A stretch of 64,000 bases of DNA from Halarcobacter sp. Lineage in GTDB: Bacteria > Campylobacterota > Campylobacteria > Campylobacterales > Arcobacteraceae. Below the pieces are notes generated by a model. It was not told the origin of the DNA, made no database searches, and saw nothing but the letters and a program-made list of their open reading frames with translations. Position numbers and translations under genes: made by a program. Shown piece by piece: positions 21,066-30,015 of the stretch. How positions within the stretch are numbered: position 1 is the first letter of the stretch; every line of letters begins with the position of its first letter. The stretch spans positions 1,274,680 to 1,338,679 of the forward strand of contig NZ_OY781470.1 of the NCBI RefSeq assembly GCF_963676935.1, given 5' to 3'.

Positions 21066-21504
21066 AGAGAACGCGGCGGTTTCACCACTATTTGGAAAAG
21101 CAAAATATTTTGCTTTTTATGATGGAAAAGATTTAAGAGTTGAAAAGAACCCATATGAAAAAGGTTCACAACTTGTAAATTGGTTTTTAGAAAAAGGTGT
21201 TGATAAAATAGTTATTAAAGAGATGGGATCAAAACCTTTTAATAAAGTTATTCAAACGAATATAAAAGTTTTATTTGCAGGAGAGGGTAGAGTAACAACT
21301 AATGATGTTATAAAAAGTTTTGATGAAAATCTATTAAAAGAACTTTCACCTGATGAATTAAAAAATATAATCAAAGAACATGAATCAAATAAAGAAAGTT
21401 CTTCATGCGGAAGTCATAGTCATGATCATAATCATGACCATGAAAAAAATGAAAGAGCTTGTCATAAAAAAATTAGAGCACAAAACCCATATATTTTTAA
21501 ATAA
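21037..21504 (+). CDS. NifX/NifB-like (dinitrogenase FeMo-cofactor family) protein with His-rich tail
   Basis: This 155-residue protein starts at the ATG at 21037, with AAGGAG 6 nt upstream. Residues 1-105 match the small alpha/beta domain shared by NifX, NifY and the NifB C-terminus (MITFPVKTDKENAAVSPLFG, FLEKGVDKIVI, VLFAGEGRVTTND). The C-terminus holds CGSHSHDHNHDHE and a further Cys-His pair, a likely metal-binding tail. No nitrogenase genes are visible. Its place at the end of the cyd operon suggests a metal- or redox-related role, which is inference. Confidence 0.85.
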   Translation: MITFPVKTDKENAAVSPLFGKAKYFAFYDGKDLRVEKNPYEKGSQLVNWFLEKGVDKIVIKEMGSKPFNKVIQTNIKVLFAGEGRVTTNDVIKSFDENLLKELSPDELKNIIKEHESNKESSSCGSHSHDHNHDHEKNERACHKKIRAQNPYIFK

Positions 21505-21537
21505 TTAAGTACAAAGCATTTGCTTTGTACTTAATTA
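21502..21537. terminator. Bidirectional terminator hairpin
   Basis: A perfect 17-bp stem (21502-21518 with 21521-21537) and a 2-nt loop, made of a near-identical AAGTACAAAGCA arm and its complement. It overlaps the stops of the NifX-like gene and convergent fumC. Weak T-runs on both sides. Confidence 0.8.
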
Positions 21538-22932
21538 ACTTTTTGGATAAGTCATCTCTTTTGGTATGATATAATTATTAAATTCCTCTTCAGACAATAA
21601 GCCTAACGCAATTGCTTCTTCTTTTAATGTTGTACCATTTTTATGAGCTGTTTTTGCTATTTTAGCAGCATTTTCATAACCAATATAAGGGTTTAATGCT
21701 GTTACAAGCATTAAAGAGTCATTAAGATATTTTTCTATATTTTTATCATTTGGTTCAATACCAATTGCACATTTATCATTAAAAGCAAGCATAGTATCAC
21801 TTAAAAGTTTTATTGACTGTAAGATGTTATAAGCAATAACTGGTTTAAATACATTTAATTCAAAGTTACCTTGACTAGCACTTACTGAAATTGTTGTATG
21901 ATTACCCATAACTTGCACTGCTACCATAGTCATAGCTTCACTTTGTGTTGGATTTACTTTTCCTGGCATAATAGAACTTCCTGGTTCATTTTCAGGTATA
22001 TTAAGTTCTCCAATTCCACATCTAGGACCACTTGCTAACCATCTAATGTCATTTGCTATTTTCATAAGGTTTGAAGCAAGAGCATTTAATGCACCACTTA
22101 AAAATACTTCTCCATCATGTGATGTTAATGCATGGAATTTGTTAGGGTGAGATTTAAATCTATATTGAGTATTTGTGTGTTTATTTAAAACTTCACAAAC
22201 CATATTTGAAAACTCAGGATGAGAATTCAATCCTGTACCAACAGCAGTACCCCCAATTGCAAGCTCTACTAAGTATTTCATACTATCGTCTATTTGCATT
22301 AAGGCTTTAGTTAACATATCAACATATCCTGAAAGTTCTTGTCCTAATGTTAAAGGTGTTGCATCTTGCAAGTGAGTTCTTCCTATTTTTACAATATCAT
22401 TAAATTTTTCACTTTTTAATTGTAGGGTATCTCTTAAAGTTTCAATTGCTGGTATTAATTGTTTTTGTAGTTCTAAAACAAAAGAGATTCTCATTGCAGT
22501 AGGATAGGTGTCATTTGAACTTTGACCTTTGTTTACATCATCATTTGGATGAACATATTTTTCTTTTCTAAAATCATATCCAAGAATTTCAGTTGCTCTA
22601 TTTGCTACAACTTCATTCATATTCATATTTGATTGAGTACCTGAACCTGTTTGCCATACAACTAAAGGAAAGTTTCCATCAAGTTTTTTATCTAATACTT
22701 CATCGCAAGCTTTTATTATTGCTTCACATTTATTATCTTCAAGCCTTTTTAAATCATTATTTACAACTGCGCAAGCTTTTTTAAGATATGCAAAACCTTC
22801 TATTATCTCTGTAGGCATTTTTTCATTACCTATTGGAAAATTTTCAATACTTCTTTGGGTTTGTGCAGCCCAATATTTATCATTGGGAACTTTTATCTCT
22901 CCCATTGTATCTTTTTCAATTCTATAATTCAT
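21535..22932 (-). CDS. fumC: Fumarate hydratase class II
   Basis: A 465-residue iron-independent fumarase interconverting fumarate and malate. Motifs are [15 protein letters not shown], the substrate-binding [31 protein letters not shown] and the superfamily signature [16 protein letters not shown] (catalytic Ser loop). The length is normal. It lies just downstream of the iron-sulphur fumarase on the same strand with a 141-nt gap holding a hairpin, so the two can be transcribed separately. Confidence 0.97.
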   Translation of the reverse strand: MNYRIEKDTMGEIKVPNDKYWAAQTQRSIENFPIGNEKMPTEIIEGFAYLKKACAVVNNDLKRLEDNKCEAIIKACDEVLDKKLDGNFPLVVWQTGSGTQSNMNMNEVVANRATEILGYDFRKEKYVHPNDDVNKGQSSNDTYPTAMRISFVLELQKQLIPAIETLRDTLQLKSEKFNDIVKIGRTHLQDATPLTLGQELSGYVDMLTKALMQIDDSMKYLVELAIGGTAVGTGLNSHPEFSNMVCEVLNKHTNTQYRFKSHPNKFHALTSHDGEVFLSGALNALASNLMKIANDIRWLASGPRCGIGELNIPENEPGSSIMPGKVNPTQSEAMTMVAVQVMGNHTTISVSASQGNFELNVFKPVIAYNILQSIKLLSDTMLAFNDKCAIGIEPNDKNIEKYLNDSLMLVTALNPYIGYENAAKIAKTAHKNGTTLKEEAIALGLLSEEEFNNYIIPKEMTYPKS

Positions 22933-23033
22933 AATACATCCTTTTGTAAAATTTAATTATAACAAATTATCTTTTAATTATAATAATTAGTATCAAAAAA
23001 GTGGTGTAAAAAATAAAGAAAATTTAAAAAGAG

Positions 23034-23061
23034 AACAATAAGAGGCAAAGCTCTTATTGTT
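23034..23061 (-). terminator. Terminator after the class I fumarase gene
   Basis: An 11-bp perfect stem (AACAATAAGAG with its complement) with a 6-nt loop, 12 nt beyond the stop at 23074. On the minus strand it is followed by T-rich sequence. Confidence 0.7.
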
Positions 23062-23073
23062 AAAGTTAAACTA

Positions 23074-24564
23074 TTAAATAGTTCTCCACTTCTGTGGCCC
23101 AGTAGTATGAATAGAGTTCCCCTCTGTGTCAACAGCAACAGTAACAGGCATATCTTTAACCTCAAATTCATAAATAGCTTCCATTCCCATCTCTTCAAAT
23201 GCTAATACTTTTGCATCTTTAATAGATTGAGAAATTAAATAAGCTGCTCCACCTGTTGCAATTAGATACATAGATTTGTACTCTTTAATTAAATCAATTG
23301 TTGGTTGCTTTCTTTCAGCCTTACCAATCATTCCCATGATTCCAATTTCCATCATATCTTTTGTAAATTTATCCATTCTTGTTGATGTAGTAGGTCCCGC
23401 AGGTCCAACCTTTTCATCTCTTACTGGATCAACTGGTCCAACATAGTAAATAAATCTATCTTTTAAATCTACTCCATTTGGTAATGGTTTATTGGCATTT
23501 TTATATTCAACTATTTTTTTATGAGCTGCATCTCTTGCAGTTAAGATTTTCCCACTTAATAGTAAAGTGTCACCTGATTTAAACTCTTGTAGTTTCTCTT
23601 TTGTTAAATCTTCTATATTTACTTTTTTAATAGTATCCATTGGTAATTCAATATCTGGCCATAGGTCTAAATCTGGTTTCTCAAATTTAGCAGCTCCATT
23701 ACCATCTAATTCAAAATGAATATGTCTAGTAGCTGCACAGTTTGGAATCATAGCTACTGGTAATGAAGCGGCGTGACAGGGATAATCTAAGATTTTTACA
23801 TCTAATACAGTTGTAATACCACCAAGTCCTTGTGCACCAATTCCTATTTTATTAATATCTTCATACAATTTAAGTCTTAACTCTTCAACTGCATTTTTAG
23901 GTCCTCTTTCTTTAAGTTCATGAATATCCACATGACCCATTAAAGATTCTTTAGCCATAAGCATTGCTTTTTCTGGATTACCACCAATACCAATACCTAA
24001 GATTCCTGGAGGACACCATCCTGCTCCCATTTGTGCTACATTTTCCATTACCCAATCATATACACTATCTGATGGATTTAATACAGTGAATTTAGATTTA
24101 TTTTCACTTCCTCCACCTTTTGCTGCAACTGTTATCTCTATTTTATCTGAGTTATCTACACTATAGTGGATTACTGCTGGAGTATTATTTTTTGTATTTT
24201 TTCTCTCACCTGCTGGGTCACTTACAATTGAGTATCTTAGAGTATTATCTGGGTGAGTATATCCTTGAGCTACACCTGCATTGATAATATCTTCTAATTC
24301 ATTTGTTATATCAAGTTGTGCTTTTGTACCTACTTTTATAAATACATTTACACTTCCTGTATCTTGACAAAGTGGTCTATGTCCCATTGCACACATTTTT
24401 GAGTTTATTAAGATTTGTCCTATTGCATTTTTTGCTGATTCACTTTTCTCTTTTTCGTATGCTTCTACCATACCTTTTACGAAATCTTCTGGATGGTAGT
24501 ACGAAATATATTGTACTGCATCTGCTATACTTTGTTTTATATCATTCTCTGTGATTTTTCCCAT
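23074..24564 (-). CDS. Fumarate hydratase class I, fused alpha-beta, [4Fe-4S]
   Basis: A 496-residue enzyme with both halves of class I fumarase in one chain. The three expected cluster Cys are in PLCQDTGSVN, GAGWCPPGIL and AMIPNCAATRH. GIGIGGNPEKAMLM and GIGAQGLGG are further alpha-part motifs. The beta part has KILTARDAAHKK, YYVGPVDP and KVGPAGPTTSTRMD. Such enzymes are oxygen-sensitive, which contrasts with fumC next door. A start at ATG 24564 follows AAAAGGCG. Tartrate dehydratases share the fold, but the single-chain form and sequence favour fumarase. Confidence 0.94.
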   Translation of the reverse strand: MGKITENDIKQSIADAVQYISYYHPEDFVKGMVEAYEKEKSESAKNAIGQILINSKMCAMGHRPLCQDTGSVNVFIKVGTKAQLDITNELEDIINAGVAQGYTHPDNTLRYSIVSDPAGERKNTKNNTPAVIHYSVDNSDKIEITVAAKGGGSENKSKFTVLNPSDSVYDWVMENVAQMGAGWCPPGILGIGIGGNPEKAMLMAKESLMGHVDIHELKERGPKNAVEELRLKLYEDINKIGIGAQGLGGITTVLDVKILDYPCHAASLPVAMIPNCAATRHIHFELDGNGAAKFEKPDLDLWPDIELPMDTIKKVNIEDLTKEKLQEFKSGDTLLLSGKILTARDAAHKKIVEYKNANKPLPNGVDLKDRFIYYVGPVDPVRDEKVGPAGPTTSTRMDKFTKDMMEIGIMGMIGKAERKQPTIDLIKEYKSMYLIATGGAAYLISQSIKDAKVLAFEEMGMEAIYEFEVKDMPVTVAVDTEGNSIHTTGPQKWRTI

Positions 24565-24636
24565 TAAAACGCCTTTTATAAAATTTAGAATATTATAACT
24601 AATTTGTGGTTATTAAAAGAAATAAAAAAGCTATAA

Positions 24637-24665
24637 GAGTGACTAGAAGTCAATTCAAGTTACTC
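24637..24665 (-). terminator. Terminator after the Cache histidine kinase gene
   Basis: An imperfect 12-bp stem (one A:A mismatch and one wobble) with a 5-nt loop, 11 nt beyond the kinase stop. On the minus strand it is followed by TTATAGCTTTTTTATTT. Confidence 0.6.
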
Positions 24666-24675
24666 TATTTCACAA

Positions 24676-26586
24676 TTATTTGTGAAGTTTTAATTTAATA
24701 GTAACAAGTGCACCTTTACATTGAATATTTTTATAAATAAATTCAGTATTTTCAATAGTTATTGAACCTCTCATATGTTTTACAATTATCTCTTCACTCA
24801 TATAAAGTCCAATACCTGTTCCTTGTGATTGATGTTTTGTAGTAAAATATGGTTCAAAAAGGTGTTTTAAGATTTTTTCATCTATTCCACCAGCATTATC
24901 TTTTATTTGTATTATTAGTTCTTGATTTTCTTCTTTAGTATCTATTAAAATAATTCTTTTTTGGTTATCTAATTTTAGTAACTCATCTCTTGAATTATTT
25001 AATATATTGATTAAAACTTGAACTAATTCTGTTTGTATACCGAAAATAGTAGTATCAGTTATATTTTTAGTGATTTCAATGTTATGGTTTTTAAATTGAA
25101 CATTAATTAGATTAAAGCAGTTTTCAAAGGCTTCTTTTATAGAGAAGTCTTTTTTTATTTTATTAGAATTAAAAAAATTTCTAAAGTCATCTATAGTTTT
25201 TGATAGATATTGGGTTGTTTGGTTTATTGTTTCTAAACCTTCTTCTAATTCTTTATCATCAAGAGAATTCATCTCTTTTTTTAATTTTGTGCCTGTAGCA
25301 ATTGTAGAGATAAGAGATAAAGGTTGTCTCCATTGGTGGGCTATATTACCAATCATTGTACCAATTGCTGCAAGTTTTGATTGTTGTGCTAATATCTCTT
25401 GTTGTTTAGTTAATTCTTTTAAATTATCTTCAATTTGATGTTGGTAATTTCTAAATTGTTTCTTTAAAAATTTTGACATATAAAAAGAGATAATAAGTAA
25501 AATTATAGTTAAAACAATTGTAAATAATATAAGCTGCTTTAGATTGTCTCTCAATCGTTTATTGATTAAGTTTTCTTCCTCTTTTATAATCTTATTAACT
25601 TCATTTTCATAGAAACCTTTTCCTATTACCCAATTCCAATTATCTAGACCTTTTACATAGCTAGTTTTTTTTGTAGGAGTATTTTTATAAGGACTTTTTA
25701 ATTGTATATAAGAAACAAAGTTTGAAGAGTTATTTCTTGATGCATTAATTATCTTGTTTATATCTTTTGATTTTGTATTACCTATTTCATAAGCGTTTGT
25801 ACCTATTAAATCTTCATCTATATGGTTAAGGTATTTCCCTTCATAATTGATTACAAAAAAATATTCATTATTCGTAAAGTTGTAGTTTTTTATATATTTT
25901 AATATCTTTTCTTTTAAATCATTTTCAAACTCATCAACATATTCACCAGTACCAATAAACCATTTATAGGGTTCAAAGTATTTATTAAAACCTAGTTTTT
26001 TATATTGTTTTTCCATATCATCTGGTTTATGGTATGACCAAGTTAAAAATGCTTCATTTTGATTTTTTATTCTCTTGATGATTTCTCTTGTTAAATATAA
26101 ACCTTTTGAATCTTGAAAATTATAAAAATTTGTTCCTTCTAGTTTTCTATTTATTGGTAATAAGATACATTCATAATCAAAAGAATAGATAAAGAAATAC
26201 CCTCTACCATTATTAAATCTTATCTCTCTAAGAGCATCTTTTATCAGTTTAGTTACTCTTTTTTTACCTAGATGTTTATTTTCTTTATAAATATTCATTA
26301 CAATAGAATAAGCTTCGTTTATTCGTTCTTTAAGATTTTCTTTTAGTTTTTGTTCAGTTAATGCTTGCTCTTTTTTTATAAAATCATATAAATGATTAAC
26401 ATCATTTTTTATAACCTTTTTATTGTTTTCAATAAATTGTTTTTGTGTTATTTCCTTTTCTTTTTTAAAAACATTTTTAGTATTTTCAAATAATATAATA
26501 GTGATTACAATAGACAGAAGTATTATAAAAAATGGTGGTGTATATTTAATAATTAAAAGAATGAGTTTTTCATTTGAATTTTTCAT
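24676..26586 (-). CDS. Sensor histidine kinase with tandem Cache domains
   Basis: A 636-residue membrane kinase. TM1 is at residues 9-32 and TM2 near 350-372. The periplasmic part holds two Cache-type units, each ending in a W-hhGxG-Y pattern: GRGYFFIYSFDYECILLP … PYKWFIGTGEYVDEF and NEYFFVINYEGKYLNH … NWNWVIGKGFYENEV. A coiled linker leads to the kinase core with H-box IGNIAHQWRQPLSLIS (about residue 415), N-box LVQVLINILNNSRDEL, and G-boxes KDNAGGID and GTGIGLYMSEEI. No adjacent response regulator is present, so it is an orphan. Cache ligands are small molecules such as carboxylates or amino acids; the ligand is unknown. AGGAAGTTAATG gives the start. Confidence 0.92.
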   Translation of the reverse strand: MKNSNEKLILLIIKYTPPFFIILLSIVITIILFENTKNVFKKEKEITQKQFIENNKKVIKNDVNHLYDFIKKEQALTEQKLKENLKERINEAYSIVMNIYKENKHLGKKRVTKLIKDALREIRFNNGRGYFFIYSFDYECILLPINRKLEGTNFYNFQDSKGLYLTREIIKRIKNQNEAFLTWSYHKPDDMEKQYKKLGFNKYFEPYKWFIGTGEYVDEFENDLKEKILKYIKNYNFTNNEYFFVINYEGKYLNHIDEDLIGTNAYEIGNTKSKDINKIINASRNNSSNFVSYIQLKSPYKNTPTKKTSYVKGLDNWNWVIGKGFYENEVNKIIKEEENLINKRLRDNLKQLILFTIVLTIILLIISFYMSKFLKKQFRNYQHQIEDNLKELTKQQEILAQQSKLAAIGTMIGNIAHQWRQPLSLISTIATGTKLKKEMNSLDDKELEEGLETINQTTQYLSKTIDDFRNFFNSNKIKKDFSIKEAFENCFNLINVQFKNHNIEITKNITDTTIFGIQTELVQVLINILNNSRDELLKLDNQKRIILIDTKEENQELIIQIKDNAGGIDEKILKHLFEPYFTTKHQSQGTGIGLYMSEEIIVKHMRGSITIENTEFIYKNIQCKGALVTIKLKLHK

Positions 26587-26650
26587 TAACTTCCTAAATA
26601 AATTATTATATATTTATATGTAATTATTTTATAGAAAAAATATATAAAAA

Positions 26651-27247
26651 CTACTGTATAGATGAAATAATAAAATTATTTAAGTCAATATAAAAGATAT
26701 TTGTAATCTCTTCTATAGTTTTTACAAATCCTAATGCATTATTTGTTGTACATTGTTTTTTATATGAAAAATTTTTAAAATACACTTTTTCAGTTTTGTT
26801 ATTTACTAAGTAGACTCGAATAGTAAATTTAGCAAATGATTTATTTTGTTCAAATAATTGATTAAAATCTACTAATTGAGTAATTAAATTATAATCACTT
26901 TCAATTTTTAAATTTGAAGTACTGATATATTTGTAATCTTTTGTTAGTGTAAGATATTTAGAGATTTGTTTTTGCAACATTTTAGTTGGTCTATCCATCC
27001 ATTTATTTATAGCATATTTATCGTATTCTAAATTATCTTTTGAATATAAGATATTTTTTGAATTATAACTAGTAATAGTTTTAGGCTCTAAGACATTAAT
27101 ACTTTTATCGAAATATTTTGTAGCTTTTACATTTTGTTCATTTACATTTAAATTATATGTATTATATGAAGGTAGTTCTTTAGTTACTGATAGGCAACCA
27201 CTTAATAGGAAAATAGTAAACAGAACTAATATAGTAGATTTAATCAT
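26651..27247 (-). CDS. Mla-type ABC transport auxiliary lipoprotein
   Basis: A 198-residue lipoprotein with signal peptide MIKSTILVLFTIFLLSGC, where the lipobox LSGC places the lipidated Cys at residue 18. The mature part resembles the ABC-type transport auxiliary component family (PF03886-like, PqiC group) in having strands around NSKNILYSKDNLEYDKYAINKW. The start at 27247 has AGGAG 6 nt upstream, inside the mlaD coding end; the ATG at 27265 is upstream of that site. It overlaps mlaD by 8 nt, so it belongs to the phospholipid-transport operon, presumably at the outer membrane. Confidence 0.8.
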   Translation of the reverse strand: MIKSTILVLFTIFLLSGCLSVTKELPSYNTYNLNVNEQNVKATKYFDKSINVLEPKTITSYNSKNILYSKDNLEYDKYAINKWMDRPTKMLQKQISKYLTLTKDYKYISTSNLKIESDYNLITQLVDFNQLFEQNKSFAKFTIRVYLVNNKTEKVYFKNFSYKKQCTTNNALGFVKTIEEITNIFYIDLNNFIISSIQ

Positions 27248-28190
27248 TTTTTTCTCCTGGACCATATGGAATCTCTCTTGTATTAAATATCATATTTCCA
27301 CCATTTTCATTGAAATCTTCAATTGTAGAATCGATTTTTTCAATAGTGTTTTCTAGTTTATTTAATACTTCGTCAATATTTTGAGAAGATTTAGCAGTTT
27401 TTCTTAAATCTTCTAATAAAAACCTAACATCTTCATTTATAATTATTTTAATGTCTGAACTAATAGAATTGAAATTTTTAGCTAAAATATCAACCTCTTT
27501 AGCAACATTTGATATATCTTTTTTTACTACATCATCAATACTATTTGTCATCTTATCAATATTATTTAATGTTTTAGGAAGAGAGGTTTCAACTAGTTTA
27601 TTAGCTTTATTTAATAATATATTTAAATTTTTTGTAGAGTCACTACTGTTACTTAAAATATTTTCGATATTTTTTATATTTTTATCGTTTAGTAATAATT
27701 CAATTCTTTTTAAAAGTGTTTCAACATTTGATGTAATATTTCCTGCACTTGAAGTTATTTTATCTAAGAATGATTTTTTTAATGGTATTTTTGTATAGTT
27801 AAGTTCTTTATTTTGTTCTAAAATCTCAGAATCTTGACTACCTCCACTTATCTCTATAAGTTTATTCCCTGTTACACCTTGTGATTCAATGATAGCAAAA
27901 CTATCAACTTTTATTAACTGAGGTTGAGTGATTTTAAGTATAATCTCTATCTCTTCTAGATTTTTTGGATTTACTCTAATATCTTTTACTGTACCAATAT
28001 TTAAGCCCTTATATTGAATTATAGAGTTTTTATTTAATCCAGCAACTGAGTTTGCACTATAGATTCTATATTCTCTTGCAGTTATTTCATCAACATCATA
28101 TCTGGCAAGCCAAAGTACAAATGCAACCATTGCAACAGAAAAAGTTAAAACAAAAAGTCCGACAGTAGTATATTTAGCTTTATTTTCCAA
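27240..28190 (-). CDS. mlaD: MlaD-type MCE lipid-transport protein
   Basis: A 316-residue periplasmic protein anchored by one N-terminal helix (residues 10-28). The MCE domain covers about residues 38-118 (YRIYSANSVAGLNKNSIIQYKGLNIGTVKDI … ESQGVTGNKLIEISGG). A long coiled-coil tail follows, rich in Asn, Lys and Ile, of the kind that forms a hexameric tube. The start codon is TTG at 28190 with AAGGAA 4 nt upstream. Together with MlaE and MlaF it moves phospholipids between the membranes; direction is not deducible. Confidence 0.9.
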   Translation of the reverse strand: MENKAKYTTVGLFVLTFSVAMVAFVLWLARYDVDEITAREYRIYSANSVAGLNKNSIIQYKGLNIGTVKDIRVNPKNLEEIEIILKITQPQLIKVDSFAIIESQGVTGNKLIEISGGSQDSEILEQNKELNYTKIPLKKSFLDKITSSAGNITSNVETLLKRIELLLNDKNIKNIENILSNSSDSTKNLNILLNKANKLVETSLPKTLNNIDKMTNSIDDVVKKDISNVAKEVDILAKNFNSISSDIKIIINEDVRFLLEDLRKTAKSSQNIDEVLNKLENTIEKIDSTIEDFNENGGNMIFNTREIPYGPGEKND

Positions 28191-28202
28191 GGGGTTCCTT
28201 CT

Positions 28203-28925
28203 TTATAATTTTAAAAATTTATTTATAACTGGATTATTTGCATTTTTAGCTTCTTCATATGTTCCAGTTATGGCTAGTTTTGTATTTGAGATTATTAAAA
28301 ATCTATCTAAAACATTTTTTATTGTATTTAATTCATGGGTAATTATTACTACAGTTAAATCTAACATATCTCTTAATTGTGCAATTAAAGTATCAAATGC
28401 TTTTGCACTAGCTGGGTCTAAACCTGAAGTTGGTTCATCTAAAAAAAGTATTTTAGGATCAAGTGCTAAAGCTCTTGCTAGTGCAACTCTTTTTTTCATA
28501 CCTCCACTTAACTCTTCAGGATAAAGTTTTCCAACACTTGGGTCTAATCCCACCATATTTAATTTTGTATATGCTATATCATCTATTAGATCTTGTGAAA
28601 AATTTGTATTTTCTTTTAACATAATACCTATATTTTCAAGTACAGTTAAAGAAGAGAATAGGGCACCGAACTGAAAAAGTACACCCCAATCTTTTTTTAC
28701 ATTATGTCTTTGCTTCATATTTAAACTATTTATATTTTTCCCAAAAATCTCTATCGTGCCACTTTGAATCTCATCTAACATAATAATTTGACGAAGAAGT
28801 ACACTTTTACCACTACCACTTCCTCCAAGTATTCCAAAAATTTCACCTTTTTTTATATCAAATGAGATATTGTCGTGAACTATTTTTTTATCAAATGCTG
28901 TTGAGATATTTCTTACTTTTATCAC
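28203..28925 (-). CDS. mlaF: MlaF-type ABC transporter ATP-binding protein
   Basis: A 240-residue ATPase. Walker A is LGGSGSGKSVLL, Q-loop FQFGALFSSLT, signature ELSGGMKKRVALARALALDP, Walker B KILFLDEPTSGLDP, and the switch His in VIITHELNT. The QFGALFSSLTVLENI region is typical of Mkl/MlaF rather than other importers. The start is GTG at 28925, directly after the mlaE stop, with AGGA 6 nt before it. Confidence 0.94.
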   Translation of the reverse strand: MIKVRNISTAFDKKIVHDNISFDIKKGEIFGILGGSGSGKSVLLRQIIMLDEIQSGTIEIFGKNINSLNMKQRHNVKKDWGVLFQFGALFSSLTVLENIGIMLKENTNFSQDLIDDIAYTKLNMVGLDPSVGKLYPEELSGGMKKRVALARALALDPKILFLDEPTSGLDPASAKAFDTLIAQLRDMLDLTVVIITHELNTIKNVLDRFLIISNTKLAITGTYEEAKNANNPVINKFLKL

Positions 28926-30008
28926 TTAAAATCCTAACTCAATTGATAGCAATGATATAAGTGCATTAACAATGATTAGCCAGAAGATTGAATCAACAAC
29001 AGCTTTTGTTGTATATTTACCAATATCAGTACCACTTTTTACTTGTAATCCTCTATAGCAACCAATTACTGCAATTAGTATACCAAAAAGGGGTGCTTTT
29101 AGAATACCTAACATAATATGTCTAATCTCAACATATTCATAAATTCTATTGATAAATTGTGTATATGAAATACCTAGATGATATTTAACTATAATCATCT
29201 CCCCTAACAATGAAGCCATATCCGCAAAAAATACTATTAGAGGTAATACAATAATTAGTGCAATGATTCTAGGAATTATTAAAAATATATCAATATCAAA
29301 ACCCATTGTACGCATTGCACTTATCTCTTCAGTAATTTTCATAGTTCCAATTTGAGCTGTATAAGAAGAGCCACTTCTACCTGCTATAACTACTGCTGCT
29401 AAAAAAGGAGCAATTTCTCTAAACATAGACATTGTTGACATCTCAATTACAATGATTGCTGCTCCAAATCTATTTAGTTGATCTGCTCCTTGATAAGCAG
29501 TTACAAAACCTACTAGAAAAAGTGCTAAAGCTATAATAGGTAAAATAGGTATTGCTGCTACTTCAATTTGGTTAATTATAGATTTAAATCTAAATTTTGA
29601 AGGATGAAGTAAAAGATAAAAAAAGTAAACACAAAGTTTTCCAATAAAATAAAGAAATTTTTTAAAAGTACTTGTAGAATCAAAAACCTCTTTTCCAATA
29701 TTTTGAATAAAAGAGGGTTCTTTTTCTATAATAGAATCTTTATGTACATAATTTCCTTTGTATAGTTCTAACATTTTTTTATGTTTATCACTAATATTTT
29801 GTATAGTTGTTTCAATACTATTTTTTTCAAATAAAACTAAATATTTTATTATTAGAATTATTCCTGATGAATCAATATTTTTTAATTCTTTAAAATCAAA
29901 GATAATATTAGCTTTGTTTTTATTTTCAGTAAAAAAAAGATTTATCTCTTTTATTTTATTATCTAAATTAAAATATTCCCAATTATCTTTAACTTTAAAT
30001 ATATTCAT
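28926..30008 (-). CDS. mlaE: MlaE-type permease with N-terminal STAS domain
   Basis: A 360-residue permease. Residues 1-85 look like a STAS (MlaB-type) domain: NIIFDFKELKNIDSSGIILI followed by LVLFEKNSIETTIQNIS. Residues 110-360 are the MlaE permease with QIEVAAIPILPIIALALFLVG, the coupling region REIAPFLAAVVIAGRSGSSYTAQIGTMKITEEISAM and several membrane helices. In E. coli MlaB is a separate subunit, so here its function is joined to the permease. The start lies 7 nt after the pepD stop. Confidence 0.92.
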   Translation of the reverse strand: MNIFKVKDNWEYFNLDNKIKEINLFFTENKNKANIIFDFKELKNIDSSGIILIIKYLVLFEKNSIETTIQNISDKHKKMLELYKGNYVHKDSIIEKEPSFIQNIGKEVFDSTSTFKKFLYFIGKLCVYFFYLLLHPSKFRFKSIINQIEVAAIPILPIIALALFLVGFVTAYQGADQLNRFGAAIIVIEMSTMSMFREIAPFLAAVVIAGRSGSSYTAQIGTMKITEEISAMRTMGFDIDIFLIIPRIIALIIVLPLIVFFADMASLLGEMIIVKYHLGISYTQFINRIYEYVEIRHIMLGILKAPLFGILIAVIGCYRGLQVKSGTDIGKYTTKAVVDSIFWLIIVNALISLLSIELGF

Positions 30009-30015
30009 TTTTTAC

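Noticed and set aside
27451-27798. Plus-strand frame of 115 codons opposite mlaD
   Set aside because: It mirrors the low-complexity coiled-coil coding of mlaD; codon pattern follows the antisense gene.
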